A DNA stretch of 64,000 nucleotides from Arthrinium phaeospermum (Eukaryota > Ascomycota > Sordariomycetes > Amphisphaeriales > Apiosporaceae): the NCBI GenBank assembly GCA_006503535.1, contig QYRS01000009.1, forward strand, positions 1,054,001 to 1,118,000, read 5' to 3'. Position numbers and translations under genes: made by a program. Shown here piece by piece: positions 36,080-48,800 of the stretch (positions are counted from its first letter, which is position 1; the number at the start of each line of letters is the position of its first letter). The notes under the pieces were generated by a model. That model made no database searches. It saw only the letters and a list, made by a program, of their open reading frames with translations, and was not told where the DNA came from.

Positions 36080-37754
36080 TTTATGAGCCTACTAGACTTG
36101 AGCCTGCAAGTTTCCGTAGGTGGGGGCGTCGTAGAGCCCCTAAGAGAGCGTGGCGAGAACCACCGAGACTGAATGCCTGCGTTGGCTTGTCAGTGTTCCC
36201 AGCGGTAGTTCATCATGCGAATGATAACTAGTAGTTGAAAAAAGGAAGGTTGCAGATACACAGAGAGAAGAAGAGAGGTTGGCCCAACGGAGGAACCCGC
36301 AACCTATCAAGGGTGGGGGCCCAAGACTGGCCTTCCTTCAATGAGGTGACGTGCCCAAATTATGATGACTTGGGCCCAACACTGTTACCTTCTGTGTCAC
36401 TTAGATCACCTCGGGGGACGTGGCTTTGTCTCTGACATCGGATTCAACAATGTCGTAATTTTGGGTTGACACATTGCGTCTGTAGTGCCATTTTCGTCCC
36501 CTATATATTATCTAATCTCATTCTCGCCGCGATTCCCAACCAGCCATTCGATGTCCTGTTCAAAGGGCTTCTTCATCGTGATGCGGCCTCGGCTGGCAGT
36601 TCAAATGGTCTTGCCACACCCGACGAGGTTTATATTCATGGGCGCTCTGACGACATAGCAGGCGTTTTGGTGTTTGGTCTGATGTTCGGCCACGGTATTG
36701 TGGCGTCAAGACGCGAAACAAAATCCGGACTGAAATGAACGTGCTCTCGCAGACCTGCTGCCACTCTGAACCCAGGGTGACAGTTCGAAACGTTTCAGAA
36801 CCGGAAAATGCAACTTGCAAGCCACATGAAGCTTCGTAGGAAAGGTGAATGACCAATAGAATTCGATCGATCGATTGCCAGCCTGCGGTAACTGCATCAT
36901 AAGCTTCATCTCGATGTGCTCCGCTTACTTGGGCGGCTCGGCAGCCTGTGCTTCCTGTCATTGATATCTGACCTTCAGGTATTTTCGAAAATTTCAGTTT
37001 TTATCAAAGATCAAATCTTTTGTCTTACATGAGGCGGTGAGAAAGCCTTCAAGATGACAGAAACAAATGACCAAGAGCACGAGCAGTATCTTGACCAATG
37101 GTGCCTATCCGTCCGACATCAGGAGAAGGTATTCCGCGGACTGCCGCGCCCGGACGAGTAGGGCTTGACAAATTTTCGAACCTGCCTCCCGTATGGATCA
37201 GGAATCGATCGACCATCAGATATTATATCGCACAGAGACTTGGCTGATTCGATAATTGCGCTCACACCTTTGCGGCCCCTGGCCCTGGCTTTGTCGACTG
37301 AGACGCGCACTGGTCCTCTGTCGCCGGCGCTGCCGAGATGTGAACGAAGCTGAAGATGCCGGAGCAAAAAGTGGAATGACGGTAAGCAACAGAAACTTGG
37401 CTTGGCGAACCAGTCTTTTGGCATGTTAGGGATGCAATACTCCGGTTGAGGGTTCGCTGGCTAATACGGCATTGGAACGAAAGTGAAAGGCATGCTCCCC
37501 ATCAGATAACCATCTGCGCCTTCTGAAAACCCTCTTGCACAGGCAGTCGTGGTGCACTGCGGGCTGGGAGGTGCGTTGGGGCTTTCGTTTATGTAGGTCA
37601 AGGGCATGCATGTACGATCATGACGGACGTGGAACGACCAGAAGGACAAGGAACGTGGTGTGTTCATCTTGAGAAGTTTTCATATGCAGTCCCTAACGAG
37701 ATCTTGATGACCGAAATATATGGATGTTCAAAAAGGAAAAAAGGAAGATTTAGA
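36080..37754. other. Intergenic, no gene seen
   Basis: Promoter side of the MFS gene and flank of the tRNA gene; only short unsupported frames. Confidence 0.5.
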
Positions 37755-37856
37755 CGACGCGAGCAGGATTTGAACCTGCGCTCCCGAAGGAAATAGATAC
37801 CTAGAATCAATGATTCAATTCTAGTCTATCGCATTAGACCACTCTGCCATCGCGCC
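37755..37856 (-). tRNA. tRNA-Ser(AGA) with a 20-nt intron
   Basis: Read on the minus strand it folds as a type II tRNA. The acceptor stem GGCGCGA pairs with TCGCGTC (one G-T pair), with discriminator G. The D arm starts GCAGAGTGG. The anticodon stem ATAGA/TCTAT closes a 27-nt loop that leaves anticodon AGA if about 20 nt are removed after position 37. A long variable arm (TCC, TTCG loop, GGA) and T arm GCAGG-TTCAAAT-CCTGC follow. The long variable arm, together with the AGA anticodon, points to serine. Confidence 0.9.
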
Positions 37857-38276
37857 TTCGGTTTCGAGCATCTCCAGATTGATAATGGAACTTGAGCTTA
37901 TGGATGTTATTATTAGGGAAAACTGAAATTTCCATGCTCCTCAATGATGGGTAAGTATCATGAGCGCAGGTTAGATCGGAGGGCGCCATGCTGTGGGCGG
38001 AGTGGACCCGGGGCAGGCGCGGTGGATCCGGGGATAGGTAAAGTTAGCTAATTCGACAACATTGATGAAGAGAGTTAAATCGTCTCAGCTACCTTGGTAT
38101 TCAGAATGGTGCCATGGTGAAGAGGTGTGGTTGATTAAATTGTCTTTAGCTTGAAAGCTTAACGAGCTTTGATATGAAAATACCAAGAATATGTCACATC
38201 TTCAAGCTAGCAGAGGGGCCTGGAAATATGTGTGAAAATAGATATGATAATCTAAGTCTAGACTTTGACAGTTTTT
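37857..38276. other. Intergenic, no gene seen
   Basis: 5' flank of the tRNA-Ser gene and 3' flank of the mitochondrial-carrier gene. I saw no supportable frame or RNA. Confidence 0.5.
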
Positions 38277-39185
38277 CTACAATGCTGCCGGAGACGGCTC
38301 CGGAGATCTAATCTTTCCCTGCCCCAGCTCATACATAATCCACTCATATGTTGCCCACTGCACCGCGTTGACGAAGAACGCCCTCACGCTGCAAATCGTC
38401 AGGCCCCTGAAAAAGACCCGCATCCCGCCCTCTCTATACGCCTCTCTCGCGACCTCCATCGCCCCGAGACGACGCCAGGGCTTGGTGGGGTCGCCAAGCA
38501 GAGGCCTAGATGCGGGATCCAGCGTCTGGGCTTGAACCCGCGTCTTGATGACATCCAGCGGAAAGATGCTTGCCCAGGTCATCACACCCGCGAGGCCGCC
38601 GCAGAGCAGCACCTTCGCGGCCTCCTGGGAGAGCGACTTGTCCTCCTTCGACGTGGCCATCCACTGCGTGCCCAGCTCGTACGACCAAAAGTAAAATCCG
38701 TACCCGATGCTGTCGCGGAGCGCCGTCACCGCGCCGCCGAAGTAGAGGCCGCGCACCCCCTCGGTCCGCAGCACGCGCCGCGTGATGGCCCAGCTGGACG
38801 TGGGCGCCGACGCGAGCTGGGCGCGGCACTTGATGAGTTCGGTGGGCGTGCTCACGGCCCAGGTCGCGAGCCCGCCGATGGCGCCGGCGAGCCAGGTGGT
38901 CCAGAGGTTCGGCTGCAGGTGAAGGCCCTTGTTGAGGGCCGCCTCGCTGCGGTTGTACGAGACGAAGAGCAGCGCGTTGAGGGCGCCGTAGCCGAGGATC
39001 GGCGCCGCGGTGCCCGTCGCGAACTGGCGGGCGATGGAGGTCGCCGTCTGCCCCTGCCCGCTGGTCGGGATGGGCGACGGGTCTTTGGCGTTGGCTTGCA
39101 GGCGGACTTTGATCACGTCGAGGGGGTTGCCGATGATGATGCCGATGGCGCCGCTGATGTAGCCGGCCCAGAAGTCTGCCGACAT
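38277..39185 (-). CDS. Mitochondrial carrier family protein
   Basis: Single exon, 302 aa, starting MSADFWAGYISGAIG. Three tandem carrier repeats are each marked by the Px[DE]xx[KR] signature: PLDVIKVRLQ (residues about 20-30), PTELIKCRAQ (about 115-125) and PLDVIKTRVQ (about 210-220). Each is followed by a helix and a conserved acidic/aromatic-Gly turn such as YFGGAVTALRD and FFRGLTICSVRA. Six transmembrane helices in the inner mitochondrial membrane are expected. The second-repeat signature resembles ornithine/basic amino acid or acylcarnitine-type carriers, but the substrate is not settled. Intact and likely housekeeping. Confidence 0.88.
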   Translation of the reverse strand: MSADFWAGYISGAIGIIIGNPLDVIKVRLQANAKDPSPIPTSGQGQTATSIARQFATGTAAPILGYGALNALLFVSYNRSEAALNKGLHLQPNLWTTWLAGAIGGLATWAVSTPTELIKCRAQLASAPTSSWAITRRVLRTEGVRGLYFGGAVTALRDSIGYGFYFWSYELGTQWMATSKEDKSLSQEAAKVLLCGGLAGVMTWASIFPLDVIKTRVQAQTLDPASRPLLGDPTKPWRRLGAMEVAREAYREGGMRVFFRGLTICSVRAFFVNAVQWATYEWIMYELGQGKIRSPEPSPAAL

Positions 39186-40079
39186 GGTGTTGGCATTCAG
39201 GGGGGCTCAATTCAAGTAAATCTAAGCCAGCTTATCATCTTGCCCTGGGAAATCTTGAAATTCGATTGGGAAACTGCTATTTGACGCTCAGGGCAGTACT
39301 CAGGGGGAAAAGTGCAGAGGATCTGACATAGCTGCTCCGCATTCTTCACATGTTTTGCCCCGCGATCTGCTAGTGAGGGGCAGGAACGCCAATATTGTGT
39401 GGGGAGCTATTGCCCAGGCACCACCATAGCTGCATTTCCAACATTAGACCGAGTCGCAGACCAGTACGGTAAATGCCTTGCGGCAACTCCAATGCAAGTA
39501 AGCTGCAGAGATTGAGATAGGTCCGATTTATTTGAGAAAAGCTACCAGTACCCACATATTGCTCTCAGCTAAGACATTGTAGTGCTAGTAGGAATCATCA
39601 GTGAACAGATCTGGTGTGGCAGGCTGCAGGCGGTTGAGAGTAGCCGGTGGCGATAATTACCATTTTCCAGGCACCAGCACCCACTAAGTCACATGACTAG
39701 GCGCAATTGACCTGCTACAGATGTCGCGTCGCGCCTGCCCTAGTCAACAAATATTATAAGCGTCATATTCCTCTTCGTTTGTAGACGCCACTCCAAGAAC
39801 AAATTTGGAAAAGTAGAGACTTCATCATTGTGCAATGCACTTCGTTGGTATTCAATTATCTGGCATCTGAGTTGTGTTGTGTGTGAGCAATGCTGGAGTT
39901 GTAGGAAAGCGCACCCTCGTCCAATCTATTTACACCGCGCTACGCTACCGCGCCTGGTCGCCACTTTCCAGTCCCAACACCTCTCCGGTGGCAATCGAAG
40001 ACCATTTTCGCAGAAATCTGGTGCCATTGGCCTTCTACCAACACCAATTCAACCTGCCACTCGACACGCCCGCTTCGAA
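39186..40079. other. Promoter region of the RAD54 and carrier genes
   Basis: Divergent 0.9 kb space. The frame of RAD54 is open upstream to 39828, but without a convincing coding pattern, so I start that gene at 40080. Confidence 0.5.
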
Positions 40080-42475
40080 ATGGAGACACCCAAAGCGACG
40101 CCTGTGAAACTGCCGCCGGGCCCGCGGTACAAGGCATCGGATTCCGTGGAGCGACTGGCGAAGCCCTTCAAGTGCCCCGGCTCAGCAACCCGCACTCCCA
40201 CCGCCGACCGCCCCGCGCGCAAGAAGAGAAGAGTTGACTACAAAGGCACCGATGGCGATGCAGACACGGCCGATAAGCCATACACCAATGCTGATCGATT
40301 GGCCCTCGCCAACCGCGATGTCAATCGGTTCCCCGTCTTCCAACCCAAGGATAAGGACAAGGTCTTTAGAAAAGCCTTTGCCGTGCCTTTCGTCAACAAG
40401 AACACATCAGCCTATAACCCGAATCGCCCGCCCCCTACACTGGGTTTGCGACAGGGCGCCGTGTTTGTCGCCAAGCCGCTGCATGACCCGAGCGGAGAGT
40501 TCGCCATTGTGCTGTACGACCCCACCGTCGACGATAAGCCGAAAGAGAAGCCCCAAATAGAAGAGAAGGCAGCGGAGCCCGAAGTCAAGATAGACGAACC
40601 CATCGTCCACAAGAGTCTGTCTGAGATTTTGGGGATCAAGAAGAAGGTCGAAGGCGAACACCCCCGAGTGCCCGTGGTCATCGACCCGAGGCTGACCAAG
40701 GTGTTGCGACCACATCAAGTCGAGGGTGTCAAGTTCATGTACCGATGTGTTACCGGCATGATCGATGAGAAGGCCCATGGGTGCATCATGGCTGACGAAA
40801 TGGGTCTGGGCAAGACACTACAGTGCATCACGCTTCTGTGGACGCTGCTGAAGCAGTCGCCAGACGCCGGAAAGCCCACCATCCAGAAGGCAATTGTTGC
40901 CTGCCCGTCCAGTTTGGTCCGAAACTGGGCCAACGAGCTTGTCAAGTGGCTCGGTGCAGATGCCATCACGCCGTTTGCCATCGACGGCAAAGCTACAAAG
41001 GAAGAACTCACGCGCCAGCTACGCCAATGGGCCATCTCCTCGGGTCGTGCAGTGACGCGACCCGTCATCATCGTCTCTTACGAGACGCTCAGACTGAATT
41101 GTGAGGAGCTTAAGAACACCGAAATCGGTCTGATGCTATGTGACGAGGGTCATCGTCTGAAAAACGGCGACAGTCAAACGTTTACAGCTCTCAACGCCCT
41201 GAACGTCAAGCGACGAGTCATCCTTTCTGGCACTCCCATCCAGAACGATCTGTCAGAATACTTTGCCCTCATCAGTTTCGCCAACCCCGACTTGTTGGGT
41301 ACGAGGCTCGAGTTCCGCAAACGCTTCGAGCTGCCTATCCTGCGGGGACGTGATGCCGATGCGTCCGAAGTCGACCGTCAGAAGGGAGACGCGTGTACGG
41401 CCGAGTTGTTGAGCATTGTCAACCGATTCATCATTCGCCGCACCAACGACATTCTGTCCAAGTACTTACCAGTCAAGTACGAGCATGTTGTTTTCTGCAA
41501 CCTTGCGCCGTTTCAACTTGACCTATACAAGTACTTCATCACCAGCCCTGACATTCAAGCTCTGTTGCGCGGCAAAGGCAGCCAGCCGCTCAAGGCCATC
41601 GGCATGCTCAAGAAGCTCTGCAACCACCCCGATCTTCTCAATCTTTCGGACGATCTTCCAGGTTGCGAGAAGTATTGGCCAGACGACTATGTACCAAAAG
41701 GGGGCGTGGACGCGACCGTGACGTCAAGCCTTGGTACTCTGGCAAGATGCAAGTGCTTGACCGAATGCTTGCACGTATTCGGCAAGATACCAACGACAAG
41801 ATTGTGCTCATCAGCAACTATACCTCGACACTGGATATCTTTGAGCGTCTGTGCCGCAATCGCGCCTATGGCTGCCTTCGCCTTGACGGTACCATGAATG
41901 TCAACAAGCGCCAGAAGCTCGTCGACAAGTTCAACGACCCTGATGGCCCAGAGTTCGTCTTCTTGCTATCTAGCAAGGCCGGTGGCTGCGGTCTCAACCT
42001 CATTGGGGCCAACCGCCTGGTTCTCTTCGACCCCGACTGGAACCCGGCTGCCGATCAGCAGGCGCTTGCCCGTGTGTGGCGTGATGGACAGAAGAAGGAC
42101 TGCTTCGTTTACCGTTTTATTGCGACGGGAACGATTGAGGAGAAGATCTTCCAACGCCAGAGTCACAAGCAGGCTCTTTCATCTACGGTCGTCGACTCGG
42201 CCGATGATGTTGAGCGCCATTTCTCGGTGGACAGTCTGCGAGAGCTGTTCCAGTACCGCGGAGACACGAGGAGTGACACCCACGACACGTTCAAGTGCAA
42301 GCGCTGCAAGCCCGACGGCAGACAATACATCAAGGCTCCTGCCATGCTGTATGGTGATACCAGCAGTTGGAATCACTTTATTCCGGCGGCTATGAAGCAG
42401 ATCCAGGACTTGTTGTTACGGCAAGAGGCGGAGGAGCAGGAGGTGTCCACAGTATTCCAGTACATTTCTCATTGA
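40080..42475 (+). CDS. RAD54: RAD54 homologous-recombination helicase, one-base break
   Basis: SWI2/SNF2 translocase that works with Rad51 in strand invasion. The start [18 protein letters not shown] is chosen because the following KPFKCPGS and KKRRVDY resemble fungal Rad54 N-termini. Motifs: [12 protein letters not shown] (Walker A), CDEGHRLKN (DExH box), LSGTPIQND, then LCNHPDLL. The C-terminal helicase lobe has [63 protein letters not shown] and [10 protein letters not shown]. The two halves lie in different frames: the first reads to about 41700 (DDYVPKG) and the second continues from there (RGRDRDVK) one base off. The switch is at a G run, 41700-41704, consistent with one missing base. 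No intron fits there. About 798 aa if continuous. A true break would remove the second helicase lobe, so an assembly error is more likely. Confidence 0.9.
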
Positions 42476-42801
42476 TGAAAGTTTGTTTCGAGGCGGAGCT
42501 TCTACTGTTTTAAGACATAAGCGTCGGCGTTGAAACCATTTGCTAGATTAGATATTATGAAGGGGATGCTCTGCATTTGCATGGCTTGCGGCGTTATGGA
42601 ATACGGGATACGATGAAATGGGCTGATTGGCTCTATGTACGAAACAACTGATAAATATACATAATGAATTGCAACCAATTAAGCAACAGAACCCCCTGAA
42701 CTCCGAAACCATAGTGAAGTATAACACGAATAACGCCGAAATGCAGCCCTAGGTAATGCACAGTGTGACGGTAGTAACCCGTTACAAGGGCACCTGAAAA
42801 T
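42476..42801. other. Convergent 3' gap, left edge of the metabolite cluster
   Basis: 326 bases between the stops of RAD54 and the FAS beta gene; no gene or obvious element seen. It marks the change from housekeeping to cluster genes. Confidence 0.6.
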
Positions 42802-45800
42802 CTAAGCTACTTCAACCTTAACTCGATCCGACCCCGCACCCCTCGTATCCCACTCCTCCAGCACCTTGCGGATCCGCTCGGAGCCCGTGATGTGCAGCGA
42901 CTCCTCAAAGTACTCGCGGGTCAGGGCAAAGGGCTTGCCGGTGACGTTGGGGACGTAGCGCCCCACGAGCTTGTCGGGGCTCAGGCGGGCGACGTCGAGG
43001 TTGTCGAGCAGGACGCGGCGGAAGGCGTCCATGCGGGGCCGCAGGTAGGAGCTGTGGAAGGGGACGTCGACGCCGGTGAGGGGGACGGTGGCGGCGCCGC
43101 GCTGGAGGGTGATGAAGGTGGGGGTGGGGAGGGGGAGGTAGGTGGGGGACAACTTGAGGATTAGGGTGTCGAGGAGGTCTGACAGGGACTCGGGGAGAGA
43201 CGGCTGGGGGTAGGGGAGATGGGAGAGGAGGGGGGAGTGGTTTGTTGCTTGACGGCGTCGCAGATGCGTTGGAGCAGGTCGAGGGCGCGCAGGTCGCCGG
43301 CGCAGACGTATTGGCCGTTGCGGATGTTGAGGTTGACGACTTCGATGAAGTAGCCTGTTTGGGCGTGGATTTTGGCGACGAGGGTGCAGAGGGTGGCTTC
43401 GGTGAAGTCTATGGTACAGTAATCATTAGCAAGGTTTTTCACAGCATTACGGATTGGAAGGGAAAGAGGGAGGGAGGGAGTACTTACCCTTGCAAACCCG
43501 CGACGGATCAACCGCCACCATGGCGAACGCGCTCCGCCCCCGCGCGTCCCGCTCGACGGCGCTCTGCATGGTCATGCCGCGGCAGAAGACGAAGTAGAGC
43601 AGGTTCTCGAAGGGCATGAAGTCGGTGAAGGAGGCGAGGGCGGCGAACTCGCCGAGCGAGTGGCCCGCGAAGTGGCAGCCACCGCTAGAGCCGATGTCGA
43701 GCACGCCGTGCGCCTGCATGTCCCGCACCACGGCCATCTCCATGATGGTCAGCGCCGGCTGCGCGAACTGCGTGGCGAAGAGCAGGCCCGAGGGCGAGGC
43801 GTGCGTGTACGAGGTCGAGCGGGCGTGGATCTCGGGGAACATGGGGCGGCGCTCCGCTTTGATCTCGGTGGTTCCGTCGTCGGCGAGGCCGGCGGGGGTC
43901 TCGTAGTGCATCGACATGTAGTTCTGGCGCAGCATGCGGCCGCGCGCGCCGCCGAAGCGAACTTTGATCGATGTCGGGTTATGTCGGACGATGTCGAGGA
44001 TGCTGACGCCGAATTGGCCGAGGAAGTAGGCGTCGGCCCTGTCCCAGAGGGCGCGCGCGACGGGGGAGGCGGCGTACAGGTCCATGCCCATGCCTTTTTC
44101 CTGCGAGCCCTGGCCCGTGAAGACGACGGTGGTGGTGGGCTGGGCGACGAGGGCCGTGCCGACGAGGACCTTCTCGCTGCCTTCGCTGGAGGCTTTGGTC
44201 ACTTCGATCTCGATGTGCTTGAGGCCGGCCTGCATCGCCGTGTGCCGGAGCGTGACGTGCAGGACGTCATTGGGCAGCACCATGCCGACGAAGGAGACGT
44301 CGTACCTCTGGAGCCGGCGCGCGTCGCCGTCGGCCATGTGCCTCTCGACCACGTGGCGCACGGCGGCGGAGCAGTACATGCCGTGCGTGATGGTGCCCGG
44401 CAGGTCGACGAGGGCCGCGAACAGGGGCGAGGTGTGGATCGGGTTGAAGTCGCCCGAGGCGCGCGAGTAGGCCTCGTTGCTCGCGGGCACCGTCAGCCGC
44501 GCGACGTGCGTCGCGGCGGCGGCGGGGAGCGGGTGCCGGCGCTCGGCGGCCACGACGCGGCCGTGGCGCTCGAGGTAGGAGAGGACGACGTTGTTGTGGT
44601 TTCGGGAGGCGTCGCCGACGTGGCTACTGTGCTTCACGATGGCGACGGGGGTCAGGTCGCCGGCCTCGGAGCGCACGAAGACGCGGCCCGAGGTGTCGAC
44701 GCGTCCGCCGGTGGCGGGGGCGGCGTCGGAGGTCCATTTGGTGAAGGTCTGGAGGTGGAACTCGAGCGTCAGGTCCGTCAGGTTGAGGTCGTTGAGCTTG
44801 TTCTTGTCCTCGAGGTGGAACCAGGGCTTCTCGGCGATGACGGCGATGTCCTGCTTGGACGACATCTTGACCTCGTAGGCCGGCTCCGTCTGGCGGGCGA
44901 AGGCGGTGGGGTGGTCGGTGTAGGCGCCGCGGAAGAGGAAGCGGGAGCGGACCTTCATGAAGACGGGGGCGCTGTTGGAACGGCGCAGATCGCAGATTAC
45001 CTCGACGGTCTTGCCCGAGTCGTTGATGGTGATGGCGTTGACGTAGGCGCGGGTGGCTAGCTCCTCGCCCAGCTGCATCATCTTGGTCTGCGCTGTAAGA
45101 CCGCGGTTCGTCATCTCGTATGCATTGGAGAGGTGCACCAGGTTCAGGACGTCGCCTTGCACGGGCTCCTGTAGGAGGGCCTTGCAGATCGGGTTCCAGG
45201 CCGCGACGATGGCGAAGTCCATGGGGACCTGGCCCTCGAGGTGGCCTCCGGTGTAGCCGATGGCGCGATTGAAGGCGCGCACGCGGGCAGCGTCGACGAC
45301 GAACTTGTCCTCGTACATGGCGGTTTCGGGTGATGACGGACCTTGCCTGTTCTCACCTATGGTGTTGTCCGAGCACGACGTCCACAGCTGTCGATACATG
45401 GCGGAAATGCGCTCGTTTCTGTCATGAACCACCTCGCTGATAGGGGCGAAGCTGCTCTGGGGCCGATACTCGAAGTTCAAAAGTATCGAGACGGGCTGCG
45501 ACTGACCAGTCACGTAGGTATATGCTGCCAGGCGGATCTCGTTCCCGGCTCGGCCAATCTCTACATCCAGCCGGTTATTCTCCGTGGTGAACAGACGGAT
45601 GAACTCGGGGCTGAACTCGACGTGGCTGACCCCGAGGCCCAGGACCAGTCTTCGTACGGGATTTTCGACTAGATCGCGACCGCGCAGGATGAGAGGGCTG
45701 CCCAGAAGGGCGTTCAGCCAGCTGGCGCTCGGGTCGGCGAGGAAGGCGAGGAGCTCCATTTTGCGGTCCGGGTGGAGTTGGGGTGAGCTCTGGGTTATGG

Positions 45801-48800
45801 TCTCATAGGCTGGGTACGTGGCAACACCGCTCTGAAGGAACTCTTCTCTGGGCAGATCGCCGGGGACAGTTCCTAACATGTGCTGGAGGACTCCGTGGTT
45901 GATCCCGTTCAGAACATCGGCCACGGGCTCGTCGATCTGGCAGGTCTGACGCGCCGCGACGGGCCCGTGCAGGATGAAGGTACGACCGGCGTCTTGGTCC
46001 ACGACGGCCTCGACGTCTTCGGACTGCCACAGCGAGTCCTTCTTGAACCAGGTCTCGAAGCTATCATCGAGGGCCGGGATGAATGGCACGGGCTTCTGGC
46101 CCGGTCGGCGGCACAGCTGCATGAAGTAGTGGGCGTCCTCGGAGAAGATTCGGGTAGCTGCGGCTTCGGGGAATGCCTGCTTAACTTCGGTCACGGCCTG
46201 GATGGGGTCATCACGGCAGAGGGCGTCGGAGATGATGGGTTCCATGGCCTCTGAGAAGCGCTCCTCGATCCGGAGAATCCACTCGGCGAGGAAGCCGGCA
46301 TAGCTGGGGTCGATCCAACGGCCCCGTCGCCCGATGAACATGAGTTCCACGACCCGATCGCAGACCTCTCCGTAGGTCATATCGCCAATATCGCAAGTGC
46401 GACCGTCGGCCTTCCTGCCGAACCAGGGCCTTTGGAAGTCGGCGTTGAGCCGGCTGATGATGTAGTCCTTCTTGGCGCTGAGAACCGCACCCCGCTTCTT
46501 CTTCTCGAGGGAGAAGACGGTCTTATCCATCTTGGCCCAAAATTGCGCGCCCCGCGTGGCCACGACGTGGATCGGCTCGCCCATCTCGCTGACGACCGAG
46601 ACGATGCCGCCCGTGGGGCCGCGGTACGTGCCCTCCCATTCCTGGTCCTCGACGCCAGACGCCGCAGCGATGGCGGCCTTGGCCCCCGGGCTCGTCAGGG
46701 CCTCGGCGCAGGTCATGACGCGGCTACCGAACAGTACGCCGTCGAACGGCATCCGCACCCTCCGACCGTGCGACAAACTCCACGCGCCCGTCATGTACGG
46801 AATCACGTCGTCAGCGCACCCGAACCCAGACCCCGCGACCAGGGCAATGTTCCCACACGCCCGGATCTCCGCGTACGTCTCCAGCATCGGCGCATGGAAG
46901 TCCTCGGCGCTGTGGTGACCCCCGCCCCGGCCGCCGGTCCACTGCAGAATGACCGGGAACCCCGGGTGCCGCCGCGCGATCTCGACCACCTGCCGGATCG
47001 CCGCCGCGGACCCGGGCTTGAAGGAAATATGCCGCATTCCCAAAGTGGCGATGTACCCGCTCGCCACGTCGGGCGAGGGCACGCCGCCGCCGACGGCGAG
47101 GCCCGTGACCGGGAACCCCTCGGCGCGCAGCTGGCGGATCAGCGGGATCTGCCACGCGATGGCTTTCGGGGCGACGTAGATGACGTTCAGGGTGATGCCG
47201 CGGCCCGGGTCTGCGAGCAGGTCGCGCAGTTGGTAGAGCGCTTTGCGCAGGCTGGGGGGGTTGTGGTACCCGCCACAGGCGAACTCGACGTGGTAGCCTG
47301 CGTTCATGACGGCGGCCACGAAGGACGGGTGCGTCGTGGTCGGGGTCATGCCCGCGACGAGGAAGGGGGGCAGGCCCAGCAGGCGGCTTAGCTTCGTGGC
47401 GATCATGGGGCCTGACGCGGTCTGGACGAGGGATCCCAGGTTCGCGGTCGCCCAGGCGGGGGAAGCATGTTGAAGCAGGTCTGCCTCGTCGTGGGTGAAG
47501 ACCTCGTAGAGGGACCCCAGCTCGGAGTCGCTCGAGCTCCGCTCCAGCTTGCCGGCGATGAGGACCCGCGCCCCCGTTCCGGCGACGTTGCGCTGCGTCA
47601 GCGCCCCGACGCCGCTCGTGCCGCCGGGGCCCAAGTCGAGGATGTGCGTCGCGTCGGCGAAGTCGGTCTCGGCCCAGAAGACGGGCTCCGACGTGATCAT
47701 GCGGACGAGCAGGGGCACCAAGTTGCTACTACCGTCGCCACTCCCGCCGCTAACGGTCCTCGCCTCCGAGACCCGGCCCATCAGCGACTGCAGCGCGGAG
47801 CCCTCGTGGCAGTTGTTGACGGGCACGCGCAGCTCGCTCGCCCGCAGCGAAACGCCCCGCAGGTCCGCCTCGATGCGCGGCACCGCCGCGTCCAGCAGGC
47901 CGCAGTGGCACGGGACGGTGATGGGCAGGAACCGGATCGCGGGCGCGGGCCGGCGCTGGGAGTAGGGGACGCGGGCCTGCGATTGGCTATCCTTCGCCGA
48001 GGCGGCCTGGAGGGAGGCGACGAGGGCCGCCAGCGTGCGCTCCGGCCCGCTGACGACGAAGGAGGCGCTCGCGTTGACGAGGGCGAGGTGGGCGCGGTTC
48101 GCGGGCGGGAGCCTTGCGTTCAGGCGGGCGAGGTGGGGGTCCAGCTGGCGCTGGTCCAGGTTCGCGATGGAGAGCATGGGGGAGGCTTTGCCGTGGCCTT
48201 GTTCTTCGAGCCGGGCGGCGAGGTCGGGGGCCAGGGTCGGGTGGTGCCAGGACTGCTGGCTGCGGGCGCCGATCCAGAAGAGGATGGTGACGGCCTTGCG
48301 GGCGGCGGCGGCGTAGTCGGCCCAGGTATCGGCGGTGGCCACGGCGGCGGCGACGACGACGCCTTGGGAGTGGCCGGCTAGGCCGTGGAAGAAGCCGGGG
48401 AAGTCGGCGGGGGTGCCGTCTAGGCTCAGGCAGATGGCTTTGAGCGTGGCCAGCTGCAGGAGACCGATCAGGGGGAAGCTGAGGGGGGCGGTGATGAGGT
48501 AGTCCGCCGAGGGGGTGGACTCGGGATTATCGAGCCATTGCTTGACCTGTAAGCCCTCATCGTAAAGATGCGATATGCTCGGATCTTGGGAGAGCGTCTG
48601 CAGTAACGAGTCCAAGTCCTCGAGGAGTTCGACCAAGAAGGGCTGGTAGGTCTGATAGAGGCTGCGCAACTCGTTGAAGTAGTGCTTGTTGTTGCCCTGA
48701 CCACCGAAGATGGCGTAGATGCGCGAGGCGCCTTGGGCTTGCGAGCGGATCAGGGCTGGCTTGGACTCCGGCAAGCTTGGCAGGTTGGCGCTGACCTTGG

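Noticed and set aside
38265..39284. Plus-strand 339-codon frame
   Set aside because: Antisense to the mitochondrial carrier gene; Arg/Gly/Ala-rich, no family features.
43660..48381. Long plus-strand open frames (466, 319 and 304 codons) opposite the FAS beta gene
   Set aside because: Antisense shadows of a GC-rich coding exon; Arg/Gly/Val-rich without domains, while the minus strand reads as a full FAS beta.
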